Counted from the first letter of the stretch, positions 27,593-36,730 are shown. The stretch is DNA of 64,000 nt from Devosia psychrophila (GCF_000971275.1 NZ_LAPV01000011.1:28875-92874), one strand, 5' to 3'. The notes: a model not told the origin generated them from the letters alone. A program made the numbers and translations.

Positions 27593-28229
27593 AAAGAGAA
27601 TCGATCTGGTTCTGTAAGTCTTTGACGAAGTTGTCCAATTGGGTGAGGCGCGGGCGGGCGAGACGGGCTGCGGCGAGGATTGAGCGCACCTTCTGGGTGG
27701 AAGCTTCGAGGTCATCGTTGATGATGATGTAGTCGTATTCGGAATAGTGCTGCATTTCGAGCTTGGCGTTGCGCAGGCGCTTTTCGATGGTGCCGGAGCT
27801 GTCCTGGGCACGACGCTCAAGGCGAGCGCGGAGCTCTTTGATGGTCGGCGGCAGGATGAACACGGTGACCATGTCCTTGCGGCTCTTTTCGTAGAGCTGC
27901 AGCGTGCCTTGGTAGTCGACGTCGAACAGGATGTCGTTGCCGGCAGCGAGTTGTTCCTCGACCTTGGCACGCGGCGTGCCGTAGAAATTGTCGTGGACCT
28001 GCGCCCATTCAAGCAGTTCGCCATCGGCCTTCATGGTATTGAAGGTGGGCACATCGACGAAATAATAGTGGGTGCCTTCGACCTCGTCGGTGCGCCGGGC
28101 ACGCGTGGTCACTGAAACCGACAGACGGATATTGGGGTCCTGCCCGAACAGGGATCGGGAAATCGAGGATTTTCCGGCGCCTGACGGCGAAGCGAGAACC
28201 AGCATGACGCCGCGGCGCTGAGACTCCAT
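27591..28229 (-). CDS. gmk: Guanylate kinase
   Basis: A 212-residue enzyme converting GMP to GDP. P-loop ASPSGAGKSS near the N-terminus, GMP-binding SVSVTTRARRTDEVEGTHYY and VDYQGTLQLYEKS are all intact, as are the C-terminal YDYIIINDDLEAS residues. I chose the ATG at 28229 (MESQRRG). It follows the YicC gene by 10 bp. Its stop codon is one base from a family A palindrome, which therefore forms the 3' end of the transcript. Confidence 0.95.
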   Translation of the reverse strand: MESQRRGVMLVLASPSGAGKSSISRSLFGQDPNIRLSVSVTTRARRTDEVEGTHYYFVDVPTFNTMKADGELLEWAQVHDNFYGTPRAKVEEQLAAGNDILFDVDYQGTLQLYEKSRKDMVTVFILPPTIKELRARLERRAQDSSGTIEKRLRNAKLEMQHYSEYDYIIINDDLEASTQKVRSILAAARLARPRLTQLDNFVKDLQNQIDSL

Positions 28230-28239
28230 CAGCAATATC

Positions 28240-29127
28240 CTATTCGATGTTCTGCACCTGCTCGCGTAATTGATCGATCGCCGCCTTGAGGTCAAGGCCA
28301 ATGGCAGTCAGCTCCACCGCATTGGATTTACTGCACAGGGTATTGGCTTCGCGGTTGAACTCCTGGGCCAGGAAATCGAGGCGCCGACCGGCGGCTCCGC
28401 CAGTGGCGATAAGCTCGCGGGCGGCCGCAATATGGGCTGTGAGACGATCGAGCTCTTCGCGGATGTCGGCCTTGGTGGCGAGCAGCAGGGCTTCCTGCGC
28501 CAGGCGGTCTTCGGAGAGTTTGATATCGGTCGCGAGATCGGCAACCTGCTGGCGCAATAGGGCCAGGATGACCTCGCGGCTGCGGGCGGGGTGGGCCTCG
28601 GCGCGAGCCACCAGCGCCTCGATCTCAAGCAACCGATCAAGCAGAACCACGGACATCCTGCTCCCCTCCTGGCGACGGGCGACTGTCAGGTCGATCAGGG
28701 CAGTGGAAACCGCGTCGAGAATAGCTGCGCGAAGTGCTTCGCCATCCTCGTCTAGTACGCTGTCGCGCTGTTCCAGAACGCCGCGCAGGGCGAGAATGCC
28801 ATCGAGACTTGGCGGCGCGGCCTCCACCCTGCCCTTCAGCTCATCGAGAGCGGCCAGCACCGTGTCGAGTGCTTGACGGTTGATGTAGAGCTCGCCGCCT
28901 GCCCCTTGCCGCTCCACGGTGAGGTTTAGCGTTACCGAACCACGGGTCAGCGTCGTGCCGATCAGCTGCCGGATATCGCTTTCGAGCGTGTCGAAACCCG
29001 GCGCCAGGCGCAGGCGGATGTCGAGGCCACGGCCATTGACTGTTTTGACCTCGCAGGCAAATGACGCCCCATGCACCGCGCCATTGGAACGGGCATAGCC
29101 CGTCATGCTGGCGAGTGGCTGGCTCAT
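28240..29127 (-). CDS. yicC: YicC/YloC family endoribonuclease
   Basis: A 295-residue protein starting MSQPLASMTGYARSNGAVHG, the family's hallmark opening, and containing CEVKTVNGRGLDIRLRLAPG and the C-terminal ANTLCSKSNAVELTAIGLDL. YicC proteins are helical hexameric RNases in enterobacteria and Bacillus. Its ATG overlaps the mltG stop by 4 bp and gmk follows it, the usual mltG-yicC-gmk order in this order of bacteria. Confidence 0.92.
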   Translation of the reverse strand: MSQPLASMTGYARSNGAVHGASFACEVKTVNGRGLDIRLRLAPGFDTLESDIRQLIGTTLTRGSVTLNLTVERQGAGGELYINRQALDTVLAALDELKGRVEAAPPSLDGILALRGVLEQRDSVLDEDGEALRAAILDAVSTALIDLTVARRQEGSRMSVVLLDRLLEIEALVARAEAHPARSREVILALLRQQVADLATDIKLSEDRLAQEALLLATKADIREELDRLTAHIAAARELIATGGAAGRRLDFLAQEFNREANTLCSKSNAVELTAIGLDLKAAIDQLREQVQNIE

Positions 29128-30236
29128 TGCGGGGCCGGTGCTGCGCCGGCCTGCTCGGCCTCGAGTTCCTGACGGGTGGCCTCGGCGTCCGACTCGGCCT
29201 GCGCGGCGGCTTCGGCAGCGATGCGACGGTACTGCGCCACATTGTCCTGATGCGCGGCATATGTTTCGGCGAAGACGTGGCCTTCGCGCGGCGTGGCACC
29301 CTTGGCGACGAAGTAGAGGTAATCGTGGGTATCGGGATTCGCGACTGCCTTGAGGGCGTCGAGGCCGGGATTGGCGATCGGCGTCGGTGGCAGACCGTCG
29401 ATCTGATAAGTATTGTAAGGCGTTTTGGCCTCGATCTCGGAGCGGCGGATGCCGCGGCCGAGCGTCGACTGGCCCTTGGTGATGCCATAGATGATGGTCG
29501 GATCGGACTGTAGGCGCATGCCTTCGCGCAGGCGATTGACGAAGACTGCGGCAACCTGTGGACGCTCGCTGGCGACGCCGGTTTCCTTTTCGACGATGGA
29601 GGCCAGAACCAGCAACTGCTCGGGTGTGTCGATCGGCAGGTCGGCGGCGCGGCCCTCCCAGACCGCGGCAAGTTCGGTGGTCATCGCCGCCTGCATCTTG
29701 TCGAGCACGGCCTGGCGAGTATCTCCCGGAACATAGTCGTAACTGCCGGGCAGGATGGAGCCTTCGACCGGAAGCGTCGTGATCTCGCCGACGATATTGC
29801 TGTCGTCATTGAGGCGCTGGATGGCCTCCCATGAGGTCCAGCCCTCGGGGATGACGACTGCGTAACGGATCGGATTGCCGGTGGTGAGCTCGGTCAGGAT
29901 ATCGACCATGCTGGCGCCCGCTGGAATCTGGAAGTCGCCCTGCTTGATGGTGCCCGCCAGCTCGGTGACGCGGCTGCCGACCTGGAAAATGTACTGGTTC
30001 GATATCAGCCCCTGCTCTTCGAGACGCGGGGCGATGGACGAGAGGCCCGAACCGGCCTCGACGCGGAAGGTCGTGTCGGCGGTCAGCGGGCCGTCGCCAT
30101 AAAACTGCGAGGCGCCATACAGCACGACGCCGCCTGCTAACAAGAGACCAAGCACCAGCAGGGACAGGAGGCCGTTGAGAATATCGACGAAGCCATTGCT
30201 CGAACGGCGACGGCGCCTTTGCTTGCGGTCATTCAT
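29124..30236 (-). CDS. mltG: Endolytic murein transglycosylase
   Basis: A 370-residue inner-membrane protein. An Arg-rich cytosolic N-terminus (KQRRRRRSS) precedes one transmembrane helix (LLSLLVLGLLLAGGVVLYGA). A LysM-like region follows, then the catalytic YceG domain, with the Glu in LASIVEKETGVASERP and the conserved SDPTIIYGITKGQ and YNTYQIDGLPPTPI. It cleaves nascent glycan strands and sets chain length. The C-terminal tail is Ala/Glu/Gln-rich. It follows fabF after 322 bp that contain a terminator, so it may have its own promoter. Confidence 0.93.
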   Translation of the reverse strand: MNDRKQRRRRRSSNGFVDILNGLLSLLVLGLLLAGGVVLYGASQFYGDGPLTADTTFRVEAGSGLSSIAPRLEEQGLISNQYIFQVGSRVTELAGTIKQGDFQIPAGASMVDILTELTTGNPIRYAVVIPEGWTSWEAIQRLNDDSNIVGEITTLPVEGSILPGSYDYVPGDTRQAVLDKMQAAMTTELAAVWEGRAADLPIDTPEQLLVLASIVEKETGVASERPQVAAVFVNRLREGMRLQSDPTIIYGITKGQSTLGRGIRRSEIEAKTPYNTYQIDGLPPTPIANPGLDALKAVANPDTHDYLYFVAKGATPREGHVFAETYAAHQDNVAQYRRIAAEAAAQAESDAEATRQELEAEQAGAAPAPQ

Positions 30237-30370
30237 AGCGCTCGTTCACCCTCGGGGCCCACTTGCCTGCGCATTCTCTCAGGGTGAGGCGAATGTCATC
30301 GAGCTTTGGGTCTTGTCATCGATTTGAGTCAGCCTCATGGCTGGTCGTCATTGTTGGCGATGCGGCGCCA

Positions 30371-30397
30371 CAAAAACAAGAGGGCCGGCGCCCCCTC
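30371..30397 (-). terminator. Candidate terminator of the fab operon
   Basis: On the minus strand, GAGGG and CCCTC pair around a GC-rich inner segment (GGCGCCGG), directly followed by TTGTTTTTG. It lies about 160 bp after the fabF stop, beyond the family A element. Confidence 0.6.
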
Positions 30398-30477
30398 CTG
30401 CCTCTATCCACGGATGATCAAGGCAGGATTTGCGCCCAAATAGTTGATGGACCGCCGTCTGTGGACTTGGCTCGTCT

Positions 30478-30558
30478 GGGCCATTCGGGCCAGGCCCTCA
30501 TGGCTTTTTATTCTAAATCAGCGCCACTGGCGCTGATTTGCCTTCGGCCGGTTCGAAA
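30478..30558. repeat. Family A extragenic palindrome, copy 4
   Basis: Arms at 30515-30525 and 30529-30539 (AAATCAGCGCC / GGCGCTGATTT) surround ACT. Left flank is CCATTCGGGCCAGGCCCTCA; right flank CCTTCGGCCGGTTCGAA. TTCGAA (30552-30557) is one base from the fabF stop codon (30559-30561), the same spacing as at gmk. Confidence 0.85.
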
Positions 30559-31827
30559 TCAGCCGACCTTGCGCATGACAAGGGTCGCATTAGTGCCGCC
30601 AAAGCCAAAGCTGTTGGACAGCGCCACGTTGACTTCCTTCCTGAGTGCCACCTTGGGCACCAGGTTGATCTCGGTCTCGACCGATGGATTGTCGAGGTTA
30701 AGCGTCGGCGGCACGATGCTATCGCGCATGGCCAAAAGGCAGAAGATGGCTTCAACCGAACCGGCAGCGCCCAACAGGTGGCCGATAGCCGACTTGGTTG
30801 AGCTCATGACCGCCTTGGATGCGGAGTCGCCCAAGACGCGGGTGACGGCACCCAGTTCAATTTCGTCACCCAGCGGCGTCGAGGTGCCATGTGCGTTGAT
30901 ATAATCGACTTCGGATGCATCGACACCGGCACGCTTGATTGCTGCGTTCATGGCCCGGAAACCGCCATCGCCATCGGGCGACGGAGCCGTGATGTGATAG
31001 GCATCGCCGGAAAGGCCATAGCCGACCACCTCGCCATAGATCTTGGCGCCGCGCGCCTTGGCACGCTCGTATTCTTCGAGAACGACGATGCCGGCGCCCT
31101 CACCCATGACAAATCCATCACGGTCCTTGTCGTAAGGACGCGAGGCCGCTGTGGGATTGTCGTTGAAATTCGTTGAAAGGGCACGGGCGGCGGCGAAGCC
31201 TGCCAGCGCCAGACGGTTGACGCAGCTTTCGGCGCCACCGGCAACCATGACGTCTGCGTCGCCCATCGAGATCAGCCGGGCGGCGTCACCGATGGCATGT
31301 GCGCCGGTCGAGCAGGCCGTGACCACAGAGTGGTTAGGGCCCTTGAGGCCAAAGCGGATCGACACATAGCCGGAGGCCAGATTGATCAGGCGGCCTGGAA
31401 TGAAGAAGGGGCTGATGCGGCGCGGGCCCTTTTCGTGCAGGATTATGGAGGCATCATAAATGCCGCCAACGCCGCCGATACCAGAGCCGATCAGAACGCC
31501 TGTGCGCTCCTGCTCTTCCTGGGTCTTGGGCTCGACGCCCGCATCATCGATAGCCTGCTTGGACGCTGCCATGGCATAAACGATAAACGCGTCGACCTTG
31601 CGTTGATCCTTTACGTCCATCCACTCATCAGGATTGTACTTGCCGTCGGCGTAGTCGCCGAGCGGCAAGCGATGAGCAATCTGGCATGCGATATCATCGA
31701 CCTGGAATTCGTCGATACGCCTGGCACCACTCTTGCCGGCCAAAATATTGGCCCAAGTAGCTTCGACTCCGCAACCGACGGGCGTTACGAGGCCCAACCC
31801 GGTTACGACGACGCGGCGCAATTCCAT
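30559..31827 (-). CDS. fabF: Beta-ketoacyl-ACP synthase II
   Basis: A 422-residue condensing enzyme that extends acyl-ACP with malonyl-ACP. The catalytic triad is visible: Cys in TACSTGAHAIG, His in NAHGTSTPLGD, and His in KSAIGHLLGAAGSVE. The N-terminus is MELRRVVVTGLGLVTPVGCG. I chose the ATG at 31827; TTG six bases earlier would add two residues. It follows acpP by 23 bp, and the downstream family A element abuts the stop. Confidence 0.95.
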   Translation of the reverse strand: MELRRVVVTGLGLVTPVGCGVEATWANILAGKSGARRIDEFQVDDIACQIAHRLPLGDYADGKYNPDEWMDVKDQRKVDAFIVYAMAASKQAIDDAGVEPKTQEEQERTGVLIGSGIGGVGGIYDASIILHEKGPRRISPFFIPGRLINLASGYVSIRFGLKGPNHSVVTACSTGAHAIGDAARLISMGDADVMVAGGAESCVNRLALAGFAAARALSTNFNDNPTAASRPYDKDRDGFVMGEGAGIVVLEEYERAKARGAKIYGEVVGYGLSGDAYHITAPSPDGDGGFRAMNAAIKRAGVDASEVDYINAHGTSTPLGDEIELGAVTRVLGDSASKAVMSSTKSAIGHLLGAAGSVEAIFCLLAMRDSIVPPTLNLDNPSVETEINLVPKVALRKEVNVALSNSFGFGGTNATLVMRKVG

Positions 31828-31850
31828 GATCAACGTTTCTCTATCAGCCC

Positions 31851-32087
31851 TTAGCCGACAGCCTTGGTGAGGAAGGAGACTGCATCGCCGAATGTCTGGA
31901 TCGATTCAGCAGCATCATCGGGGATTTCCACCGAGAATTCTTCTTCGAAGGCCATTACCAGTTCGACCTGGTCAAGGGAGTCTGCACCCAAATCGTCGAT
32001 GAAGCTCGCCTTTTCGACAACCTTCTCGCCATCCACATTGAGGTGTTCCACAACGATCTTGCGGACCCGATCAGCGACATCGCTCAT
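31851..32087 (-). CDS. acpP: Acyl carrier protein
   Basis: A 78-residue acidic protein. Ser37 in [18 protein letters not shown] is the phosphopantetheine attachment site. It carries growing acyl chains for FabD/FabF/FabG. Start ATG at 32087 has AAGGAAG upstream. A 213-bp spacer separates it from fabG, so a dedicated promoter is likely, as expected for this highly expressed gene. Confidence 0.97.
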   Translation of the reverse strand: MSDVADRVRKIVVEHLNVDGEKVVEKASFIDDLGADSLDQVELVMAFEEEFSVEIPDDAAESIQTFGDAVSFLTKAVG

Positions 32088-32300
32088 ATTAGACTTCCTT
32101 TTTCGAAATCGAGGTTTCGTTTCGCTTCTTATTGGCGGATTGCCAAATCTTCAAGCGCCGTGTTGGCTGACTGCGCGCAATGTATGCGCGCTTTCGGACG
32201 CCTGCAAGGCAGACCACCACGGCTGTCGACGGCGGCGAGTATCACAGGCAACGCCTTTGCCAGAAGCCAGTTCCCCGGTTTTCAACGGGTTTCCGGCGGT

Positions 32301-33038
32301 TTAGATCATCGCCATACCGCCGTTAACGTTCAGCGTGTGGCCCGTAACGTAGCCGGCAGCGTCGCTTGCAAGGAAAACTGCACAGGCGGCAACTTCCTGC
32401 GCCGTACCCAGACGGTTGGCAGGAATTGTCGAGAGAATCGCCTCGCGCTGCTTGTCGTTGAGTTCCTCGGTCATGGCCGAGGCGATGAAGCCCGGTGCAA
32501 TGGAGTTGACGGTGATGTTGCGGCTGGCAACTTCATGCGCCAGCGCCTTGTTCATGCCGATCAGTCCTGCCTTTGAGGCGGCATAATTACCCTGCCCCGG
32601 ATTGCCCATGACGCCGACGACCGAGGAAATGCCAATGATGCGGCCGAAGCGCTGCTTCATCATTCCACGCAGCACTGCACGGTTAAGGTGGAAAGCGGCG
32701 GTAAGGTTGACGGCGATGACCTCGTCCCACTCCTCGTCCTTCATGCGCATGAAGAGGTTGTCGCGGGTCATACCGGCGTTATTGACCAGAATATCGAGGC
32801 CCCCCATGGCGGCTTCGGCGGCTGGGACGAGCTTGTCGACTTCATCGAGCTTGCTGAGGTTTGCCGGCAGGATCGGGCAATCCTTGCCGATCTCCCTGGC
32901 GGTATCTTCCAGCGCGCCGACACGGGTGCCGGACAGCGCGACGGTGGCGCCGGCGGCAGCGAGGGCCTTGGCGATCTCGCGCCCGATGCCGCCGCTGGCG
33001 CCAGTCACCAGAGCGCGTTTGCCAGTTAGATCAAACAT
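32301..33038 (-). CDS. fabG: 3-oxoacyl-ACP reductase
   Basis: A 245-residue SDR. NADPH-binding TGASGGIG near the N-terminus, NNAGMTRDNLFMRM, and the catalytic Ser-Tyr-Lys in SSVVGVMGNPGQGNYAASKA are intact. It reduces 3-ketoacyl-ACP in fatty-acid elongation. C-terminus YVTGHTLNVNGGMAM matches family. It follows fabD by 57 bp. Confidence 0.96.
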   Translation of the reverse strand: MFDLTGKRALVTGASGGIGREIAKALAAAGATVALSGTRVGALEDTAREIGKDCPILPANLSKLDEVDKLVPAAEAAMGGLDILVNNAGMTRDNLFMRMKDEEWDEVIAVNLTAAFHLNRAVLRGMMKQRFGRIIGISSVVGVMGNPGQGNYAASKAGLIGMNKALAHEVASRNITVNSIAPGFIASAMTEELNDKQREAILSTIPANRLGTAQEVAACAVFLASDAAGYVTGHTLNVNGGMAMI

Positions 33039-33095
33039 TTAGTTCTCCCCTGCGGAGCTATGGACTCAAGCACTTCACAGCTTGATTCAATTTGG

Positions 33096-34046
33096 TCAGG
33101 CCGAAAGTTCGGCCACGAAGGCTTCGATTTCGGCGGGTGAGCCGACGGCATTGGCGACGGCTTCGGCATTAATACGCCTGGCGAGGCCGGTGAGAACCTT
33201 GCCGGTGCCCAACTCGGTCAGATGCGTGATGCCGCCGGCGCCGGTAAGCCAGGTGACGGTTTCGGTCCAGCGGACGACGCCAGTGACCTGTTCGACGAGA
33301 CGCTGGCGGATTTCGGCGGGATCGGAAATCGGCGTAGCCAGCACGTTGGCGACCAGCGGCACGACAGGCGCGTTCATGGCGACTTCGCCAAGAGCCGCAG
33401 CCATGGCATCGGCAGCGGGCTGCATCAGCGCGCAATGGAAGGGTGCTGAAACCGGCAGCAGCAAAGCACGTTTTGCGCCCTTGGCCTTGGCGATTTCGAC
33501 GGCGCGCTCGACGGCGGCAGTGGAGCCCGAGACGACGACCTGGCCGGGCGCATTATCGTTGGCGACATCGCAGACATCGCCCTGAGCGGCCTCGGCGGCG
33601 ACTTCCCGCGCGGTCTCGAGATCCAGACCCAGCAGGGCCGCCATGGTGCCGTGGCCGACCGGGACGGCCTTCTGCATGGCCTGGCCGCGCGTCTTGAGCA
33701 GGCGAGCGGCGTCGGCAAGCGAAAACGTGCCGGCAGCAGCGAGGGCCGAATATTCGCCGAGCGAATGGCCTGCGACGTAGGTCGCGTGATCGGCGAGGCG
33801 GATGCCCTTGGCTTCCAGCACGCGCATCACCGCCATGCTCACGGCCATCAGGGCCGGCTGAGCGTTTTCGGTGAGTCGCAGGATATCGTCGGAGCCTTCG
33901 AACATGATGGCCGACAGGCGCTGGCCGAGGGCTTCATCGACTTCCTGGAACACCGCGCGGGCTTCGGGATAGGTGGCCGCGAGGTCCTTGCCCATGCCAA
34001 CGGACTGGCTGCCCTGCCCCGGAAAGGTGAATGCGCGCTTGGTCAT
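33096..34046 (-). CDS. fabD: Malonyl-CoA:ACP transacylase
   Basis: A 316-residue enzyme that loads malonyl onto ACP. It opens MTKRAFTFPGQGSQSVGMGK; the catalytic Ser is in GHSLGEYSALAAAG and the partner His in VSAPFHCALMQPA. ATG at 34046, with GAGGG upstream. First gene of the fabD-fabG-acpP-fabF cluster and divergent from the orphan gene at 34173. Confidence 0.96.
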   Translation of the reverse strand: MTKRAFTFPGQGSQSVGMGKDLAATYPEARAVFQEVDEALGQRLSAIMFEGSDDILRLTENAQPALMAVSMAVMRVLEAKGIRLADHATYVAGHSLGEYSALAAAGTFSLADAARLLKTRGQAMQKAVPVGHGTMAALLGLDLETAREVAAEAAQGDVCDVANDNAPGQVVVSGSTAAVERAVEIAKAKGAKRALLLPVSAPFHCALMQPAADAMAAALGEVAMNAPVVPLVANVLATPISDPAEIRQRLVEQVTGVVRWTETVTWLTGAGGITHLTELGTGKVLTGLARRINAEAVANAVGSPAEIEAFVAELSA

Positions 34047-34172
34047 CAAAGGCCCTCTTTGGCTCAGTTAGACAATCCGCATGGCGGATGTCCAGTTGCG
34101 CGGCGTTTGAGCGGGAGTGTGTGGCGGAGTCAAGGCCGGGGAAGCTAACCTTTGCGGGGCAAAGGACGGATT

Positions 34173-34946
34173 ATGACCAGAAACGCAAAGAAGGAACGCG
34201 AACGAGCAATACTCGGAATGCACCTCGATCTACTGAACTTATGTCCTGACGAGATAATTTTTAGCGAAACGCCGGACTTTATAATGGACATTTCGAGGTC
34301 TAAGGTCGGTGTCGAAGTTACTGAGTACCACACCTCTGAAAACGTAGGTGGATACAGTCGGATTTCTGTAGAGAGGGCGTGGAAAGAACTGCGGACGCTT
34401 GCATACAAAAATGCTGCTAACGCATCGGCCTACAGGGATTATGTCCTAGTTTTTCATTTTCGCGAGGCAGTCCCTCAAAGGAAAGAATTTGATAACTTCA
34501 TAGGCCACGTACAAGCGCTGCTCGAAAGCCAGAGGTCGATACTGAATGACGACAGGGAGCATGTTTATTCTGGCGCCAACTTGGACGATGTGCTCGCGCA
34601 ATACTGCGAAGAGGTGCGCATTAGGCATGTGAAGTTCTACGCAATGTGGGATTCAAATCTCACCGTTGGTTGGGTAGGAACATCAGAAGATGAACTATGC
34701 GATGCCCTAATCTCTAAACTGACTGCAGAATTTCCTCGGATGGATAGCCTGCATCTCGCGTTCTTTGGAGAAGGCAATTCCATAGCAACCTACATTGGCG
34801 CCACTCACCCCGAAGCGCTTGGCGCTTATGCACGCCTGAACGGCCTGCTACAGGCCAGCAGTTTCTCGGTGGTATCAATTATTAATTCGGACGAGAGCTG
34901 TTTATGGGACAGAACGTTCGGCTGGCGGCCAGCCGGTAAGCCTTAA
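34173..34946 (+). CDS. Orphan AT-richer protein with possible nuclease-like N-terminus
   Basis: A 257-residue soluble protein I do not recognise. The N-terminal region DEIIFSETPDFIMDISRSKV followed by GVEVTEYH has a PD...ExT layout that loosely resembles PD-(D/E)XK nuclease cores, although the usual Lys is Thr. The rest (RDYVLVFHFREAVPQRKEFD, CEEVRIRHVKFYAMWDSNL) shows alpha/beta character. Base composition is visibly lower in GC than both neighbours, and rare codons such as ATA and AGG are common, suggesting horizontal acquisition. It sits alone between fabD and rpsF. AAAGGACGG precedes ATG at 34173. Confidence 0.6.
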   Translation: MTRNAKKERERAILGMHLDLLNLCPDEIIFSETPDFIMDISRSKVGVEVTEYHTSENVGGYSRISVERAWKELRTLAYKNAANASAYRDYVLVFHFREAVPQRKEFDNFIGHVQALLESQRSILNDDREHVYSGANLDDVLAQYCEEVRIRHVKFYAMWDSNLTVGWVGTSEDELCDALISKLTAEFPRMDSLHLAFFGEGNSIATYIGATHPEALGAYARLNGLLQASSFSVVSIINSDESCLWDRTFGWRPAGKP

Positions 34947-35003
34947 GCACCCACTTGCGTTTCGCTCCCCCTTCCCCTATAGCCGCCGCAGTAATTCGTT
35001 TGG

Positions 35004-35171
35004 CCGGGGGCTGAACGGAGGGTTTGTCATTCGCAAGGATGGCGAATAGGGCGCAAGTCCGGCCTCCCGTGTTCCCGCTCTTTGCACGACTGCTTTGATG
35101 CCCTTTCCGGCGTCAAGGAGGCTCCGCGCCAGACATTTGCTGTGTTTAAAACCACAAAGGAAGGCGCATTA
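35004..35171 (+). promoter_or_regulatory. rpsF leader region with hairpin
   Basis: The leader of the rpsF-rpsR genes contains a short hairpin (ATTCGC 35029-35034, GCGAAT 35042-35047) and a CCGGCCTCCCG stretch. Many rpsF leaders bind the S6:S18 complex for autoregulation. I cannot show the required fold here, so this is a candidate only. Confidence 0.3.
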
Positions 35172-35588
35172 ATGGCCCTCTACGAACATATCTACATGGC
35201 TCGCCAGGACGTTTCCCAGCAGCAGGTCGAAGAGCTTACTACTGCTCTGACCGAAATCCTCGCTAGCGGCGGCGGCAAGGTCACCAAGAATGAATATTGG
35301 GGCCTCAAGGGTCTCTCCTACCGCATCCGCAAGAACCGCAAGGCGCACTACACCTTGCTGAACATCGAAGCAGCGCCAACCGCTGTTGCCGAGATGGAAC
35401 GCCAGATGCGCATCAACGAAGACATCCTGCGCTTCATGACCGTCCGCGTGGACGAGCTTGAAGAAGGTCCGTCGGCGATGATGCAGAAGCGCGATCGTGA
35501 CGATCGTGATGGCGAACGTGGTGGTCGTCCCGACCGCGGCAACGATCGTGGTGGCTTCGGCGGCGAACGCCGTCCGCGCCGGTTTTAA
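35172..35588 (+). CDS. rpsF: 30S ribosomal protein S6
   Basis: A 138-residue protein with S6 fold ([54 protein letters not shown]). The C-terminal tail is an Arg/Gly/Asp-rich extension ([20 protein letters not shown]) common in alphaproteobacterial S6. ATG at 35172 has AAGGAAGG upstream. S6 pairs with S18 on the 30S platform, and rpsR follows after 18 bp. Confidence 0.96.
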   Translation: MALYEHIYMARQDVSQQQVEELTTALTEILASGGGKVTKNEYWGLKGLSYRIRKNRKAHYTLLNIEAAPTAVAEMERQMRINEDILRFMTVRVDELEEGPSAMMQKRDRDDRDGERGGRPDRGNDRGGFGGERRPRRF

Positions 35589-35606
35589 TTGAAGGACTGA
35601 ACAGCT

Positions 35607-35861
35607 ATGGCAATCAAAGACCTTACAACCGCCCAGGCCCGCCGTCCTTTCCAGCGTCGCCGCAAGACTTGCCCGTTCTCGGGTGAAGGCGCGCCAAAGA
35701 TCGACTACAAGGACGTGCGCCTGCTGAGCCGTTACGTTTCCGAGCGTGGCAAGATCGTTCCGAGCCGCATCACCGCCGTTTCTGCCAAGAAGCAGCGCGA
35801 ACTGGCCCAGGCGATCAAGCGTGCCCGCTTCATCGGCATCATGCCCTACGCAGTCCAGTAA
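35607..35861 (+). CDS. rpsR: 30S ribosomal protein S18
   Basis: An 84-residue basic protein. It has [20 protein letters not shown], then [20 protein letters not shown] and [14 protein letters not shown], the S18 signature and C-terminus. GAAGGACTGAACAGCT precedes the ATG. It is co-transcribed with rpsF. Confidence 0.97.
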   Translation: MAIKDLTTAQARRPFQRRRKTCPFSGEGAPKIDYKDVRLLSRYVSERGKIVPSRITAVSAKKQRELAQAIKRARFIGIMPYAVQ

Positions 35862-35864
35862 GTT

Positions 35865-35972
35865 CGCTGGGCTGGCGATCTAGCGGCGGTTCGCTGCGCT
35901 TCCGGTGCTCACGTACTTTAGTACGCTCCGCTCCGGTTCTCGCGAACCACCACTATCTCATCCAGCCCAACG
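35865..35972. repeat. Long imperfect cruciform repeat between rpsR and rplI
   Basis: Nested complementary segments: CGCTGGGCTGG with CCAGCCCAACG at the base, TAGCGGCGGTTCGC with GCGAACCACCACTA in the middle, and CGTACTTTAGTACG at the tip. The central CACGTACTTTAGTACGCTCC motif is, from general knowledge, common between genes of alphaproteobacteria. It begins 4 bp after the rpsR stop. Confidence 0.75.
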
Positions 35973-36136
35973 ACTTTCTGTTTGGCCTACTTGTGCCCAT
36001 CACTGGGCGTAAGTGCCAGACTACTGGCCTACCCTTCCGAGGGTGGGCCGCGTCTTTAGAGACGCATCGCTGGGGTTCTGGATGGTCCGGGGCTCCTAAC
36101 CGTCAGTTAGACGGGACAGCCACAAGGAATACCCAA

Positions 36137-36712
36137 ATGAAAGTTATTCTCCTCGAGCGTATCGGCCGCACCGGCTCGATCGGCGACGAAGTCTCCGTCA
36201 AGGACGGCTACGCGCGTAACTTCCTGCTGCCGCAGGGCAAGGCGCTCCGCGCCACCGCTGCGAACCGCCAGAAGTTCGAAGGCGAGCGCGCTCACATCGA
36301 GAAGCGCAACGACGACCGCAAGAACGCGGCTGCCGGCATTGCCGAAGGCCTCAACGGTCGTGAAGTCGTGATCATCCGCCAGGCCGGCGAAACCGGCCAG
36401 CTGTATGGTTCGGTTGCATCGCGCGACGTCGTGGAAGCCCTGGCTGCCGATGGTTTCACCATCCAGCGTTCGCAGGTCGACCTCGCAGACCCGATCAAGG
36501 CAGTTGGCGTTCACACCGTGGCGCTGAACCTGCATGCCGAAGTCGCCGTGTCGATCACCGTCAACGTTGCGCGCTCGACTGACGAAGCTTCCCGCCAGTC
36601 GGCTGGTGAAGACGTCACGCTCACCGTCTATGAAGACGATGACAACGGCGACTTTGCTGCCGGCCAGAAGGACGCAAAGCAGGACGACCGTTTCGACGAC
36701 GATCCCCGCTAA
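36137..36712 (+). CDS. rplI: 50S ribosomal protein L9
   Basis: A 191-residue protein. The N-terminal domain starts [20 protein letters not shown] and contains the L9 signature [17 protein letters not shown]; a long connecting helix and C-terminal domain follow. An Asp-rich tail ([15 protein letters not shown]) is an extension. ATG at 36137 with AAGGA upstream. The 160-bp stretch before it, after the cruciform, contains several hairpins (GTCTTTAGAGAC among them) that could be a leader. Confidence 0.96.
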   Translation: MKVILLERIGRTGSIGDEVSVKDGYARNFLLPQGKALRATAANRQKFEGERAHIEKRNDDRKNAAAGIAEGLNGREVVIIRQAGETGQLYGSVASRDVVEALAADGFTIQRSQVDLADPIKAVGVHTVALNLHAEVAVSITVNVARSTDEASRQSAGEDVTLTVYEDDDNGDFAAGQKDAKQDDRFDDDPR

Positions 36713-36730
36713 GCTTCTGCATATGTTTTG

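Larger units (their letters stand above)
30237..30558. other. Spacer between fabF and mltG: terminator plus family A repeat
   Basis: 322 bp without a supported gene. It holds a family A element next to fabF, a minus-strand terminator at 30371-30397, and an unexplained 30240-30370 stretch that should contain the mltG promoter. Confidence 0.6.
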
